A stretch of DNA of 64,000 bases, from the IMG/VR virus record IMGVR_UViG_3300023296_000639, positions 1-64,000 of that record; one strand, given 5' to 3'. Shown here one piece after another: positions 1-7,403 of this stretch (positions are counted from its first letter, which is position 1; every line of letters begins with the position of its first letter). Below the pieces are notes generated by a model. That model worked only from the letters and a program-made list of their open reading frames with translations. It did no database searches and was not told where the DNA came from. This DNA is from a virus. The position numbers and the translations under genes were made by a program.

Positions 1-110
1 TCCATATATATGATACAATGGGCCTGATGCCTTTCGTATCGATTAATAGTAATAATAACCCCTTGACAGATTCCATATATATGATACAATGGGCTTGATG
101 CCTGACGTAA
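1..110 (+). promoter_or_regulatory. Two tandem copies of a sigma70 promoter unit
   Basis: A TACAAT box lies at 14-19 (its -35 is outside the window). A second complete unit has TTGACA at 63-68, a 16-nt spacer and TACAAT at 85-90. Both are followed by the same start region, GGGCYTGATGCCT. Further copies of this unit occur at 2400-2880. Neither unit has a convincing gene directly downstream. Confidence 0.7.
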
Positions 111-167
111 TAGTGTGTGATATAGTAGCCTATTGACATACGATGCATTATGGTGTAGAGTAACTAT

Positions 168-275
168 ATGACATGCGAAATGGAAATTAATGATTGGGCA
201 CGGCACGTTGGACTATGGACGGTAAACTGCATAGAACCGATGGAAGCATTTTGGTGGACATTGAAACATGACTGA
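168..275 (+). pseudogene. Relic of an HRxDGPA-repeat gene
   Basis: A 35-codon open frame ends in EAFWWTLKHD, the tail seen on the full-length neighbour that follows. Another frame just upstream still reads GKLHRTDG. The simplest reading is an internal deletion that joined the start of a repeat unit to the C-terminal tail out of frame. Its stop overlaps the next start (268) in the coupled arrangement used by intact family members. It is probably not functional. Confidence 0.5.
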
Positions 276-873
276 ACCAAGATTTGATGCAAATGGTAGC
301 AAATATTGGTATTTGAATGGTGAACGTCATAGAACAGACGGACCAGCTATTGAATATGCAAATGGCGACAAGTATTGGTATTTGAATGGTGAACGTCATA
401 GAACAGACGGACCAGCTATTGAATATGCAAATGGCGACAAGTATTGGTATATTAATGGCTTACGTCATAGAACTGATGGCCCTGCCATTGTAAATTCAAA
501 TGGCGACAAGTTTTGGTACTTTAATGGTAAACTACATAGAGAAGATGGACCTGCCATTGAATTTGCACATGGCGACAAATATTGGTACTTGAATGGCGAA
601 CGACATCGAGTAGATGGTCCTGCTGTTGAAGATGCAAATGGCACCAAAGCTTGGTATTTGAATGACGAACGACATAGAGAAGATGGACCAGCCATTGAAG
701 AATATGGCAACATGTATTGGTATTTGAATGGTGAACGTCATAGAACAGACGGACCTGCCGTCGAAGCGGCAAATGGCGACAAGTATTGGTATTTGAATGG
801 TTTCTCCGTTCATATGGAAGACGTAATCACTGATCCAAAAGAACAGTTCTGGTGGACATTGAAACATGACTGA
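268..873 (+). CDS. HRxDGPA-repeat protein, eight repeats
   Basis: The 201-residue protein is almost entirely a repeat of about 22-23 residues with the consensus NGxKxWYLNGERHRxDGPAIE, present about eight times, followed by a tail SVHMEDVITDPKEQFWWTLK. Strand-like WYLNG segments alternate with charged turns, suggesting a small beta-solenoid or MORN_2-like fold, but I cannot place it in a family with confidence. The repeats are nearly identical at the DNA level, so copy number can change by recombination. The stop overlaps the next start (866). Function unknown; cytoplasmic, since no signal peptide is seen. Confidence 0.8.
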   Translation: MTEPRFDANGSKYWYLNGERHRTDGPAIEYANGDKYWYLNGERHRTDGPAIEYANGDKYWYINGLRHRTDGPAIVNSNGDKFWYFNGKLHREDGPAIEFAHGDKYWYLNGERHRVDGPAVEDANGTKAWYLNDERHREDGPAIEEYGNMYWYLNGERHRTDGPAVEAANGDKYWYLNGFSVHMEDVITDPKEQFWWTLKHD

Positions 874-1117
874 ATATCCAACTGGTGCCAAGTTTTGGTA
901 TATTAATGGCAAACGTCATAGAACAGATGGACCAGCAATCGAATATCCAACTGGTAGCAAACATTGGTATATTAATGGCAAACTACATAGAACAGATGGA
1001 CCTGCCGTTGTACGTGTAGATGGCACCAATGGCTGGTGTTTGAATGGCATACAAGTTACTATGGAAGACGTATTGACTGAACAGGAAGCATTTTGGTGGA
1101 GAATGAAACATGAATGA
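866..1117 (+). CDS. HRxDGPA-repeat protein, short
   Basis: The 83-residue protein has about three repeats (KFWYINGKRHRTDGPAIE and variants) followed by the family tail VTMEDVLTEQEAFWWRMKHE. The start ATG overlaps the stop of the preceding repeat gene by 8 nt, and its own stop overlaps the next gene, so the three genes form one translationally coupled block. The tail lacks the usual TDPKEQ and reads TEQEAFWW, a divergent version of the KExFW motif. Function unknown. Confidence 0.75.
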   Translation: MTEYPTGAKFWYINGKRHRTDGPAIEYPTGSKHWYINGKLHRTDGPAVVRVDGTNGWCLNGIQVTMEDVLTEQEAFWWRMKHE

Positions 1118-1340
1118 CGATAAACAATCGTTTTGGGATAGTTTACGTATGCCACCCGACATAAGAAAAAACTGTCTTAACTGTAAGCATTTCGCATTTC
1201 ATAATAATCCCAATATACGCTATACAAATGCTAGGGATAACTGTAACCACCCGACAGCAGGAGTTCGAAAGAAACGGCGGTGCTGGGCAGCAGACAGTGA
1301 TGAAAAACGCCTTTGGAGATATAAACGATTCGTAGAATAA
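1110..1340 (+). CDS. FW-tag small Cys protein
   Basis: The 76-residue protein starts MNDDKQSFWDSLRMPP and continues with CLNCKHF and later single cysteines (DNC, RRCW). This is the layout of the FW-tag family: an N-terminal [DE]-K-x-x-F-W-x-x-L helix, a CxxC knuckle, two further Cys, and normally a WEWDG end. Here the end is diverged (LWRYKRF). Four Cys suggest one zinc or a disulphide, but this is inference. It is coupled to the preceding repeat gene by overlap. Confidence 0.7.
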   Translation: MNDDKQSFWDSLRMPPDIRKNCLNCKHFAFHNNPNIRYTNARDNCNHPTAGVRKKRRCWAADSDEKRLWRYKRFVE

Positions 1341-1343
1341 CAC

Positions 1344-1371
1344 TTGACAATATTGTTGTTTTGCGTATAAT
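1344..1371 (+). promoter_or_regulatory. Sigma70 promoter of uvdE (leaderless)
   Basis: TTGACA at 1344-1349, a 16-nt spacer and TATAAT at 1366-1371. The ATG of uvdE is at 1378, only 6 nt after the -10 box, so transcription should begin at or next to the start codon. There is no room for a Shine-Dalgarno site. Confidence 0.85.
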
Positions 1372-1377
1372 CTTATT

Positions 1378-2403
1378 ATGAATTATTTTGACCAATCAAT
1401 ACAGCGTGTCGGCTTTGCATGTAAGTATATGCATCCCGACCAATCGCTCACCAAGAAGTTGCTGGAAGACGTTCAGCGACCGTTCAATGGCAAGACCACT
1501 ACTGCTCGTTGGCTTGCTTCACAATCATGCATTGATATAGCCGAACAGCGATTATATGAACTTGCCAAGTTTAACTGTGAATCAGTTATCAATCTTATCA
1601 AATATGTAGCCAGCTTGCCGCCTAATCAGCGTATGTTGCGCATCGGCAGTGACGTTCTACCAATGTATACCCATCCTGATTGGAAATACTTCTATAATAA
1701 TGATGTAAAACATCACGTTTCATCACGACTCAAACAGGCTGGCGACCTTGCACGTGATAATGATGTGCGACTATCAATGCATCCCGGTCAGTTTACCGTG
1801 CTTGCCAGTGACAACCCCGATATTGTAGAAAACTCTATTCGTGAGTTTGAATATCATGCTGACATTGCACGTATGATGGGTTATGGCGAAAACTTCATGG
1901 ACTTCAAAATTAACGTGCATATCTCTGGTCGCAACGGTCCCGATGGCATCGATGCCATTCTACCACGCTTGTCTACAGAAGCACGTAACTGTATCACTAT
2001 CGAGAATGATGAGAATGCGTGGGGTATTGACAGTTCACTTGACCTTGCTAATGACCTAGCACTTGTCCTTGACATACATCATCACTGGTGCCGTGAAGGC
2101 GAATACATACAGCCTACCGACGACCGATTCAAACGTGTCATTGACAGTTGGCGTGGTGTGCGTCCTACCATCCACTATAGCTTATCACGTGAGGATATCC
2201 TTATTGACCATCCTACCGATGTTATGCCCGATATGCCTACGTTGCTTGAGGATGGATACAAGAAACATAAACTACGTGCACACAGTGATATGATGTGGAA
2301 TACAGCGTGTAATCAATGGGCTGAATCATTCTTGCCATATGCTGACATCATGATCGAAGCCAAACATAAAAATCTTGCGTCTAGCGCATTGATTAACACT
2401 TGA
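1378..2403 (+). CDS. uvdE: UV damage endonuclease (UvdE/UVDE)
   Basis: The 341-residue protein matches the UVDE TIM-barrel family, which nicks DNA 5' of UV photoproducts and abasic sites to start repair without photolyase. Diagnostic segments in order are the N-terminal RVGFACKY, RIGSDVLP, the metal-site MHPGQF, FKINVHISG, the IENDE strand, LVLDIHHHWC and the C-terminal AHSDMMW, with a late EAKHKN. Length is near that of bacterial members. It is leaderless from the promoter ending at 1371, and its own stop overlaps the first promoter of the array at 2400. Its likely role is repair of sunlight damage in phage DNA. Confidence 0.95.
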   Translation: MNYFDQSIQRVGFACKYMHPDQSLTKKLLEDVQRPFNGKTTTARWLASQSCIDIAEQRLYELAKFNCESVINLIKYVASLPPNQRMLRIGSDVLPMYTHPDWKYFYNNDVKHHVSSRLKQAGDLARDNDVRLSMHPGQFTVLASDNPDIVENSIREFEYHADIARMMGYGENFMDFKINVHISGRNGPDGIDAILPRLSTEARNCITIENDENAWGIDSSLDLANDLALVLDIHHHWCREGEYIQPTDDRFKRVIDSWRGVRPTIHYSLSREDILIDHPTDVMPDMPTLLEDGYKKHKLRAHSDMMWNTACNQWAESFLPYADIMIEAKHKNLASSALINT

Positions 2404-2878
2404 CATAAAGCGTATATGTGTTACAATGACTTTCGTATGGATTAATAGTAATAATAACGCATAAAAACATGTTATAATGGTGGTGATACCCGACCCACCA
2501 ATAATAAAAACAGTGGTATTATAACACATATACTCAATGCTGTCAACCCTTGCCATATATGTGATACAATGGGCTTGATGCCTGACGTATAATCATTCTA
2601 TCACCGTGAAATAAACGCTTGACAAAGTTTCTATGTGTGTTACAATGGACTGATGCCTGCGTAGTAATAATAAAAAAACGGCGTATCACTACCAGTATAA
2701 CACGTTTTCATATACTGTCAAGCAATCTTTTACCTTGACATAAAACATATATGTGTTAGAATGGACTGATGCCTACAGAATCGTTTTCAAATCAAACGTA
2801 TCACTACCAGTATAACACGTTTTCATCCATAGTCAAGTAAAAAGATTGCTTGACACAATGTATACCATATAGCATAAT
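2400..2878. promoter_or_regulatory. Array of convergent sigma70 promoters, gene-free
   Basis: This stretch of about 500 nt has no convincing gene. Plus-strand promoters (-35/-10) are 2400-2405/2422-2427, 2619-2624/2641-2646, 2735-2740/2757-2762 and 2850-2855/2873-2878. Minus-strand promoters are -35 2541-2546 with -10 2518-2523, -35 2716-2721 with -10 2694-2699, and -35 2831-2836 (TTGACT) with -10 2809-2814. Spacers are 16-17 nt. Plus and minus promoters face each other across about 35 nt in two units repeated every 115 nt; a third pair at the left is wider. The last plus promoter can serve the gene at 2934. Confidence 0.75.
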
Positions 2879-2910
2879 GAACGTACAATAATATTGAGTG
2901 TAAAAATGCA

Positions 2911-2937
2911 CTGTTCTGGTGGAAGATGAAAACATGA
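2911..2937 (+). pseudogene. Tail fragment of an HRxDGPA-repeat gene
   Basis: The bases read LFWWKMKT-stop and are identical to the gene ends at 3306-3335 and 4033-4062. Only the last eight codons survive, joined to unrelated promoter sequence. They are followed by the same MTEPICHTY start as at 3332 and 4059, so an upstream gene has been deleted down to its tail. Confidence 0.75.
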
Positions 2938-3335
2938 CTGAACCGATATGTCATACTTATGCAAATGGCGACAAGTATTGGTATCTACATGGCAAACTAC
3001 ATAGAACAGATGGACCAGCTGTTGAATATGCAAATGGCGACAAGTATTGGTTATTCAATGGTGAATCGCATAGGGAAGACGGACCAGCCATTGAAGAATC
3101 AAATGGTAGCAAGTGGTGGTTTAAGAATGGCGAAGTTCATAGGGATGACGGACCCGCCATTGAATATACAAATGGCACCAAAGAATGGTATTTGAATGAT
3201 AAACTACATAGAACAGATGGACCTGCCGTTGTACGTGCAAATGACACCGAATGGCGGTTGAATGGCGAACGTGTTACTATGGAAGACGTAATCACCGATC
3301 CAAAAGAACTGTTCTGGTGGAAGATGAAAACATGA
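2934..3335 (+). CDS. HRxDGPA-repeat protein
   Basis: The 133-residue protein starts MTEPICHTYANG and has about five repeats (WYLHGKLHRTDGPAVE, WWFKNGEVHRDDGPAIE and others), then the tail RVTMEDVITDPKELFWWKMKT. The ATG at 2934 was chosen over an upstream GTG because the same MTEPICHTY start is used at 3332 and 4059. The start overlaps the stop of a relic tail and the end overlaps the next family gene. Function unknown. Confidence 0.75.
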   Translation: MTEPICHTYANGDKYWYLHGKLHRTDGPAVEYANGDKYWLFNGESHREDGPAIEESNGSKWWFKNGEVHRDDGPAIEYTNGTKEWYLNDKLHRTDGPAVVRANDTEWRLNGERVTMEDVITDPKELFWWKMKT

Positions 3336-3730
3336 CTGAACCGATATGTCATACTTATGAAGATGGCACCAAACGTTGGTATACGAATGATAAACTTCAC
3401 AGAGAAGATGGACCTGCTGTTGAATATGCAAATGGTAGCAAATCTTGGTATCTACATGGCTTACGTCATAGAACAGATGGACCAGCAATCGAATCATATG
3501 GCAACATGTATTGGTATCTACATGGCAAACGTCATAGAGAAGATGGACCTGCTGTCGAAAATGTAAATGGCAACATGTATTGGTATCAATATGGCAAACG
3601 TCATAGAACAGATGGACCTGCTGTCATTTGCACGTACAACACCGAATGGCGGTTGAATGGCGAACGTGTTACTATGGAAGACGTAATCACCGATCCAAAA
3701 GAACTGTTCTGGTGGAAGTTAAGATCATGA
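3332..3730 (+). CDS. HRxDGPA-repeat protein
   Basis: The 132-residue protein has the same MTEPICHTY start as its neighbours, about five repeats with variable facing residues (KRWYTNDKLHREDGPAVE, MYWYLHGKRHREDGPAVE), and the tail RVTMEDVITDPKELFWWKLRS. The start overlaps the previous stop in an ATGACTGA junction. The sequence is a mosaic of neighbouring genes, consistent with gene conversion or unequal crossing-over among the tandem copies. Confidence 0.75.
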   Translation: MTEPICHTYEDGTKRWYTNDKLHREDGPAVEYANGSKSWYLHGLRHRTDGPAIESYGNMYWYLHGKRHREDGPAVENVNGNMYWYQYGKRHRTDGPAVICTYNTEWRLNGERVTMEDVITDPKELFWWKLRS

Positions 3731-4062
3731 ATAAAAATGGAATGCATACCGATGCAAATGGCACCAAAGCTTGGTACTTTAATGATAAACTTCATAGAAC
3801 AGATGGACCTGCTATTGAAGAATCAAATGGCACCAAAGCTTGGTACTTGAATGGTGAATATCATCGAACAGATGGCCCTGCTATTGAATTTACAAATGGC
3901 GACAAACAATGGTTCAAGAATGGCAAACGTCATAGAACAGATGGACCTGCCATTGAGTTTGCTAATGGCAACAAGTATTGGTATTTGAATGGCGAACGTG
4001 TTACTATGGAAGACGTAATCACCGATCCAAAAGAACTGTTCTGGTGGAAGATGAAAACATGA
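3727..4062 (+). CDS. HRxDGPA-repeat protein
   Basis: The 111-residue protein starts MNKNGMHTDANG, has four to five repeats and ends YLNGERVTMEDVITDPKELFWWKMKT. The ATG at 3727 overlaps the preceding stop; longer upstream frame is the shadow of the previous gene's tail. The last repeat lacks its HRxDGPA half and runs directly into the tail, as in other members. Function unknown. Confidence 0.75.
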   Translation: MNKNGMHTDANGTKAWYFNDKLHRTDGPAIEESNGTKAWYLNGEYHRTDGPAIEFTNGDKQWFKNGKRHRTDGPAIEFANGNKYWYLNGERVTMEDVITDPKELFWWKMKT

Positions 4063-4322
4063 CTGAACCGATATGTCATACTTATGAAGATGGCACCAAA
4101 TCTTGGTATTTGAATGATAAACTACATAGAACAGATGGCCCTGCCGTCGAATATGCAAATGGCACCAAACGTTGGTACTTGAATGATAAACTACATAGAA
4201 CAGATGGACCAGCTGTTGTACGTGCAAATGACACCGAATGGCGGTTGTATGGCGAACGTGTTACTATGGAAGACGTAATCACCGATCCAAAAGAACAGTT
4301 CTGGTGGAAACTAATATCTTGA
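4059..4322 (+). CDS. HRxDGPA-repeat protein
   Basis: The 87-residue protein starts MTEPICHTYEDG, has three repeats and ends VTMEDVITDPKEQFWWKLIS. It is the last and shortest of the four-gene tandem block. Its stop is inside the TTGACA of the lysin promoter at 4319, so the block ends exactly where the next unit begins. Confidence 0.75.
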   Translation: MTEPICHTYEDGTKSWYLNDKLHRTDGPAVEYANGTKRWYLNDKLHRTDGPAVVRANDTEWRLYGERVTMEDVITDPKEQFWWKLIS

Positions 4323-4346
4323 CATTACTACATTATATGATATATT
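4319..4346 (+). promoter_or_regulatory. Sigma70 promoter of the lysin gene (leaderless)
   Basis: TTGACA 4319-4324, a 16-nt spacer and TATATT 4341-4346. The lysin ATG is at 4352, 5 nt after the -10 box, predicting a leaderless message. Confidence 0.7.
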
Positions 4347-4351
4347 AAATC

Positions 4352-4954
4352 ATGATGATGAAAAAACACACAATCAGTGTAATAGCATTACTAACAGCAT
4401 ATGCCGTAGGTAGCACACTATTGCACATATACCCCGAAAAACCAATGGTCCTCGTGCCCGCACCCATATCACCCGTATACGTAGAAATCCTCCCCGAACT
4501 ATATCCATGGGAAGATGCAAACGGAACACTACTAGACTGTAGTAAAGAACGTAGCGAACGTATCGCATTGGCTTGTAACATATACCATGAAGCACGTTCC
4601 GAAAGCCTACGTGGACAAGTAGCAGTGGCATTAGTAACACGTAATCGTGTCCTTTCAAAGAAATACCCCAATACATATGAAGAAGTGGTATGGGATATCA
4701 GACGTTCAGCTAAAACAAAACGTAAAGTGGCACAGTTCTCTTGGGCACTAGATGGTAAACACGATAGGGTATATGAACAACAAGCGTGGCGAACAGCTTG
4801 GGAAATCGCAGGGGATATATTAGCCAATAAATATACAGACTTTACAGAAGGTGCACTATGGTATCATACCAAAGCAGTTAATCCACGATGGAATAAACGT
4901 TTCAATGTTTCTACTATCATTGGGGATCATATCTTCTATGTCACACGAAACTGA
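4352..4954 (+). CDS. SleB-family cell-wall hydrolase (lysin)
   Basis: The 200-residue protein has a hydrophobic N-terminus (residues 5-27), which can act as a signal peptide or signal-anchor, then a Hydrolase_2/SleB domain from about 70 to the end. Family landmarks are CNIYHEARSE with the catalytic Glu, GQVAVALVTRNRV, VAQFSW, and the closing GALWYHTKAVNPRW and IIGDHIFY. SleB-type enzymes are muramidases or lytic transglycosylases that cut peptidoglycan. In this setting it is the best candidate for the phage endolysin, exported by its own N-terminus (SAR-type, inferred). It is the only obvious lysin in the window. Confidence 0.85.
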   Translation: MMMKKHTISVIALLTAYAVGSTLLHIYPEKPMVLVPAPISPVYVEILPELYPWEDANGTLLDCSKERSERIALACNIYHEARSESLRGQVAVALVTRNRVLSKKYPNTYEEVVWDIRRSAKTKRKVAQFSWALDGKHDRVYEQQAWRTAWEIAGDILANKYTDFTEGALWYHTKAVNPRWNKRFNVSTIIGDHIFYVTRN

Positions 4955-5041
4955 TACAAAACTTGGCGGAAAGAAAATGGTCAACTTCATAGAGAAGATG
5001 GTCCAGCCGCTTATCCATATGATAACTGGGAATGGAATAAA
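4955..5041 (+). pseudogene. Chimeric relic of both accessory families
   Basis: The frame beginning after the lysin stop reads KENGQLHREDGPA (one HRxDGPA repeat) joined directly to AYPYDNWEWNK, the C-terminal end of FW-tag proteins. There is no start codon in frame. It shows that the two families recombine with each other. Confidence 0.6.
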
Positions 5042-5057
5042 ATGACTGACAAAGAAC

Positions 5058-5219
5058 ATGGTATTTTGGAATAAGTTACGTGAACCTATCAAAAAAGGGT
5101 GTTTCAATTGTCGGTATGAGAGAACCATACAAAAAAGTATGTATGAAAAAGATTCTAAAATGATGAATAACCCTGTTTATCCAGATGATAACTGGGAATG
5201 GAATGGCAAATGTGAATAA
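5058..5219 (+). CDS. FW-tag small Cys protein
   Basis: The 53-residue protein reads MVFWNKLREPIKKGCFNCRYE, then a charged middle and PDDNWEWNGKCE. It is an FW-tag member with one CxxC pair and the canonical WEWNG end. The N-terminus is short: an upstream ATG (5042, MTDKEH) is out of frame by one base, so this copy may be a slightly truncated gene restarting at the internal ATG. Related sequence continues as a relic at 5225. Confidence 0.5.
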   Translation: MVFWNKLREPIKKGCFNCRYERTIQKSMYEKDSKMMNNPVYPDDNWEWNGKCE

Positions 5220-5224
5220 AGAAG

Positions 5225-5284
5225 ATGGTATTTTGGAATAAGTTACGTGAACCAGTTGACAACTGGGAATGGAATGGCAAATGA
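5225..5284 (+). pseudogene. FW-tag relic, internally deleted
   Basis: A 19-codon frame reads MVFWNKLREPVDNWEWNGK. The N-terminal tag and the WEWNG end are kept while the whole Cys-containing middle is missing. Further decayed family sequence (GKCHER, WEWNK) follows to about 5340. Confidence 0.6.
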
Positions 5285-5382
5285 TATAGTATTACGTGTG
5301 GTAAATGTCATGAACGCCCGACACGTATACTGGGAATGGAATAAACATTGACAACATTAGTAATAACTGCTAGTATACATTA

Positions 5383-5544
5383 ATGAATAAAGAAAAGTTT
5401 TGGAAGTCATTAAGTCATAACTGTGCTAATAACAGTCGAGGATACAATCAATCAGTGTATTGCAAAATCAAATCGTGCACTTCGTCGGCAAGTATGAGGG
5501 AGTATGGTGAAGTGTTTTGGGAATGGGATGGAAATGACGGATAA
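5383..5544 (+). CDS. FW-tag small protein
   Basis: The 53-residue protein starts MNKEKFWKSLSHNCANN and ends VFWEWDGNDG. Cysteines are CAN, YCK and SCT, so the usual CxxC is lost. A weak promoter (TTGACA 5348-5353, TAGTAT 5371-5376) lies just upstream. The stop overlaps the next family gene by 11 nt. Confidence 0.6.
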   Translation: MNKEKFWKSLSHNCANNSRGYNQSVYCKIKSCTSSASMREYGEVFWEWDGNDG

Positions 5545-5779
5545 AGAAAAGTTTTGGAAAACGTTACGTGAACCGTCTGAGAAATCATGTAAAAACTGTA
5601 AATGGCGATATGATATAAAATCAGTTAAACTGAATGAAGATGGTTCGGAATGCACTTCAGAGGATTACGACCATATTGGTGATATTTGTGAAGCGTGTAC
5701 AATGAATAGGCACATCAGGAGTAATAATGACACATCGAATGTTATCCTGCCTAAATGGCAATGGAATAATAAACATTGA
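5534..5779 (+). CDS. FW-tag small Cys protein
   Basis: The 81-residue protein reads MTDKEKFWKTLREPSEKSCKNCKWRYD, with later CTSED and CEACT and an end PKWQWNNKH, a variant of WEWDG. There are five to six cysteines, more than the usual four. It is translationally coupled to the previous FW-tag gene. Function unknown; metal binding is likely but unproven. Confidence 0.75.
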   Translation: MTDKEKFWKTLREPSEKSCKNCKWRYDIKSVKLNEDGSECTSEDYDHIGDICEACTMNRHIRSNNDTSNVILPKWQWNNKH

Positions 5780-5786
5780 CAACACC

Positions 5787-5929
5787 ATGGAATAAAGATT
5801 AAGTGAACCTAATAAAAAAGGTTGCTTTAACTGTCGGTTCGGACTACTTATATTGTCGTAAATGCGAACAATCAGGGTTATTCATCATTTCTGTATCCAG
5901 ACAACTGGGAATGGGATGGTTTGGCATAA
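5787..5929 (+). pseudogene. Decayed FW-tag gene
   Basis: Frameshifted pieces read EPNKKGCFNCRF, YCRKCEQS and PDNWEWDGLA. The N-terminal tag is reduced to an ATG and a few codons, and the pieces sit in different frames. Confidence 0.6.
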
Positions 5930-6001
5930 TCTGAAATGTCCTACTAATCGTACAGTTGGCGTGGTTGATGCACGTTGAATTGATCGTTTTGCGTATTAGG
6001 A

Positions 6002-6205
6002 ATGGAATGGCGTGACGTAATGAAAGCCTTTTTTAAATTATTTAGAGAACTAAACGGACGTTATACTAATTACAATGGTCATAGAACTGACGGGCCATCT
6101 ATTGAACGTGTTACTATGGAAGATGGAATCATGAATGATGATGTTGTATGTGTGACAGATTCATATGGCAATAAGGCTTGGTATTTGAATGGCTTATGCT
6201 ATTGA
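6002..6205 (+). pseudogene. Decayed HRxDGPA-repeat gene
   Basis: The 67-codon frame contains GHRTDGPSIE joined to RVTMEDGIMND and then SYGNKAWYLNGLCY. Tail and repeat pieces are in the wrong order, and more repeat debris (INDWYLHDKE, LSGKEAI) follows to about 6285. This is most likely a deletion mosaic, although the frame remains open. Confidence 0.55.
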
Positions 6206-6288
6206 TTGTTAATGGCATCAATGACTGGTATTTACATGATAAAGAATATGATGTATTATCTGGGAAGGAAGCAATTGGGTATTGACGT

Positions 6289-6519
6289 ATGACTGATGAT
6301 AAGGAAGAGTTTTGGAAGTCATTGACTACTATGCCTGTTATTGAGCGTTCCTGTGATAACTGTCGTTGGTTTAATGGTAAGTTTTGTATTGAGCCTATAT
6401 CTCTCCGCAATGACATTACGACTTGTATGTATGTTTATAGCGATGTTGATTATGATTCTGCGTATGTTAGTTATACTGGTTACAGTTTACCTAAATGGGA
6501 GCGTCGGGAGAATGATTGA
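6289..6519 (+). CDS. FW-tag small Cys protein
   Basis: The 76-residue protein starts MTDDKEEFWKSLTTMPVIERSCDNCRWF, with further Cys in FCIEP and TCMYV and an end AYVSYTGYSLPKWERREND. The ending resembles the one at 7625 (AYVNYEGRSLPMWKARDE), so this is a sub-branch without WEWDG. Its stop overlaps the following HRxDGPA gene. Confidence 0.75.
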   Translation: MTDDKEEFWKSLTTMPVIERSCDNCRWFNGKFCIEPISLRNDITTCMYVYSDVDYDSAYVSYTGYSLPKWERREND

Positions 6520-6841
6520 ATGTAAGACTGATGATGCTGGCAACAAGTTTTGGTTTTTGAATGGTGAATATCATAGGGAAGACGGACCAGCTATTGAGTT
6601 TGCTAATGGCGACACGGTATGGTATATTAATGGCGAACGTCATAGGGAAGATGGTCCTGCTATTGAGTTTGCTAATGGCGACAAGTTTTGGTATAATCAT
6701 GACAATCGACATAGGGAAGATGGACCAGCTATTGAGTTTGCTAATGGCAACAAGTCTTGGTATTTACATGGTAAAGAAGTTACTGTGTATGATGTATTGA
6801 CTGATCCGAGAGAACAGTTTTGGTGGAAGATGAAATCATGA
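6512..6841 (+). CDS. HRxDGPA-repeat protein
   Basis: The 109-residue protein starts MIECKTDDAGNKFWFLNGEYHREDGPAIE, has four repeats and ends VTVYDVLTDPREQFWWKMKS. The start at 6512 was chosen because it overlaps the preceding stop; the upstream frame is the shadow of the FW-tag gene. The repeats lie in the same operon-like run as FW-tag genes. Confidence 0.75.
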   Translation: MIECKTDDAGNKFWFLNGEYHREDGPAIEFANGDTVWYINGERHREDGPAIEFANGDKFWYNHDNRHREDGPAIEFANGNKSWYLHGKEVTVYDVLTDPREQFWWKMKS

Positions 6842-7005
6842 TTGAAAAAGAATCTATAGACCGGTTTGGCAACAAGTCGTGGCATGTGGGTGTGAAGCGT
6901 CATAGAGAAGTGGTGCCCGGTAGCGAAGCGACTGTTCGTTTTCAGAACAACATATGGCGTTCCCCGCTTTCCTGTTGTGTATCACATTTGGGAAGGCAAG
7001 TGTAA
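6838..7005 (+). CDS. Degenerate HRxDGPA-family protein
   Basis: The 55-residue protein starts MIEKESIDRFGNKSWHVGVKRHREV. One repeat is recognisable (GNKSW..KRHRE), after which the sequence is unlike the family (NNIWRSPLSCCVS). It is coupled to the preceding repeat gene by an ATGATTGA overlap. It is either a diverged member or a frame-shifted relic. Confidence 0.4.
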   Translation: MIEKESIDRFGNKSWHVGVKRHREVVPGSEATVRFQNNIWRSPLSCCVSHLGRQV

Positions 7006-7118
7006 TGTCTAAGTTCAAGGTTGGAGAAAGAGTAAGAATTGGCAGGTATAAAACATATCTACAAAATGAAATGGATGGTGTGTATGAAGGCGGGTGGGTT
7101 GTTGAACCGGAGATATAA
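7005..7118 (+). CDS. Small hypothetical protein, possibly frameshifted
   Basis: A 37-residue frame, MSKFKVGERVRIGRYKTYLQ and onward, overlaps the preceding stop. The first residues resemble the start of small SH3/Tudor-like barrels (KVGERVRI). After residue 34 another frame continues plausibly (DIIQPVDTGYEEIIKRK), so a one-base shift near 7111 may have shortened the gene. Confidence 0.4.
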   Translation: MSKFKVGERVRIGRYKTYLQNEMDGVYEGGWVVEPEI

Positions 7119-7165
7119 TCCAACCTGTAGATACTGGATATGAAGAAATTATCAAAAGGAAAATA

Positions 7166-7363
7166 ATGATGTCTGATATGAAACCAAGAAAATTTCGACA
7201 CTGTATTTCACGAGTCTTTATTGACGGCGATGCGTGTATTACGGATGGTGTGATTACCGAGGTTGATGGAAACCAAGTTACTTTTCAAACCTACCCTGAT
7301 TGCGGCGATCCTGTTAAGATGTTCACGGTACATGAGATGTTATCTTATATTCGAAGTGAGTGA
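7166..7363 (+). CDS. Hypothetical protein
   Basis: The 65-residue protein contains ISRVFIDGDACITDGVITEVDG and ends VHEMLSYIRSE. An AAAGGAAAA stretch 5-10 nt before the ATG can serve as ribosome-binding site. Alternating short strands suggest a small beta-barrel. I do not recognise a family. Confidence 0.55.
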   Translation: MMSDMKPRKFRHCISRVFIDGDACITDGVITEVDGNQVTFQTYPDCGDPVKMFTVHEMLSYIRSE

Positions 7364-7403
7364 AGAACGTATCGTTGCAACGGTAGGACTTTGATCCTAA
7401 TCC

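Noticed and set aside
268-873. Calling the HRxDGPA repeats MORN repeats or a YwqK-type antitoxin
   Set aside because: The spacing and WY/NG pattern are only loosely similar to MORN_2; no toxin-like partner is adjacent, so the name would overstate the evidence.
465-912. Several minus-strand frames opposite the HRxDGPA repeats, with their own repeats
   Set aside because: They mirror the repeated plus-strand codons, occur opposite every repeat gene, and have no promoter or ribosome-binding site.
2400-2880. CRISPR-like array (repeats of about 115 nt with different inserts)
   Set aside because: The repeated parts are recognisable promoters on both strands, units are few and unequal, and no cas gene is nearby.
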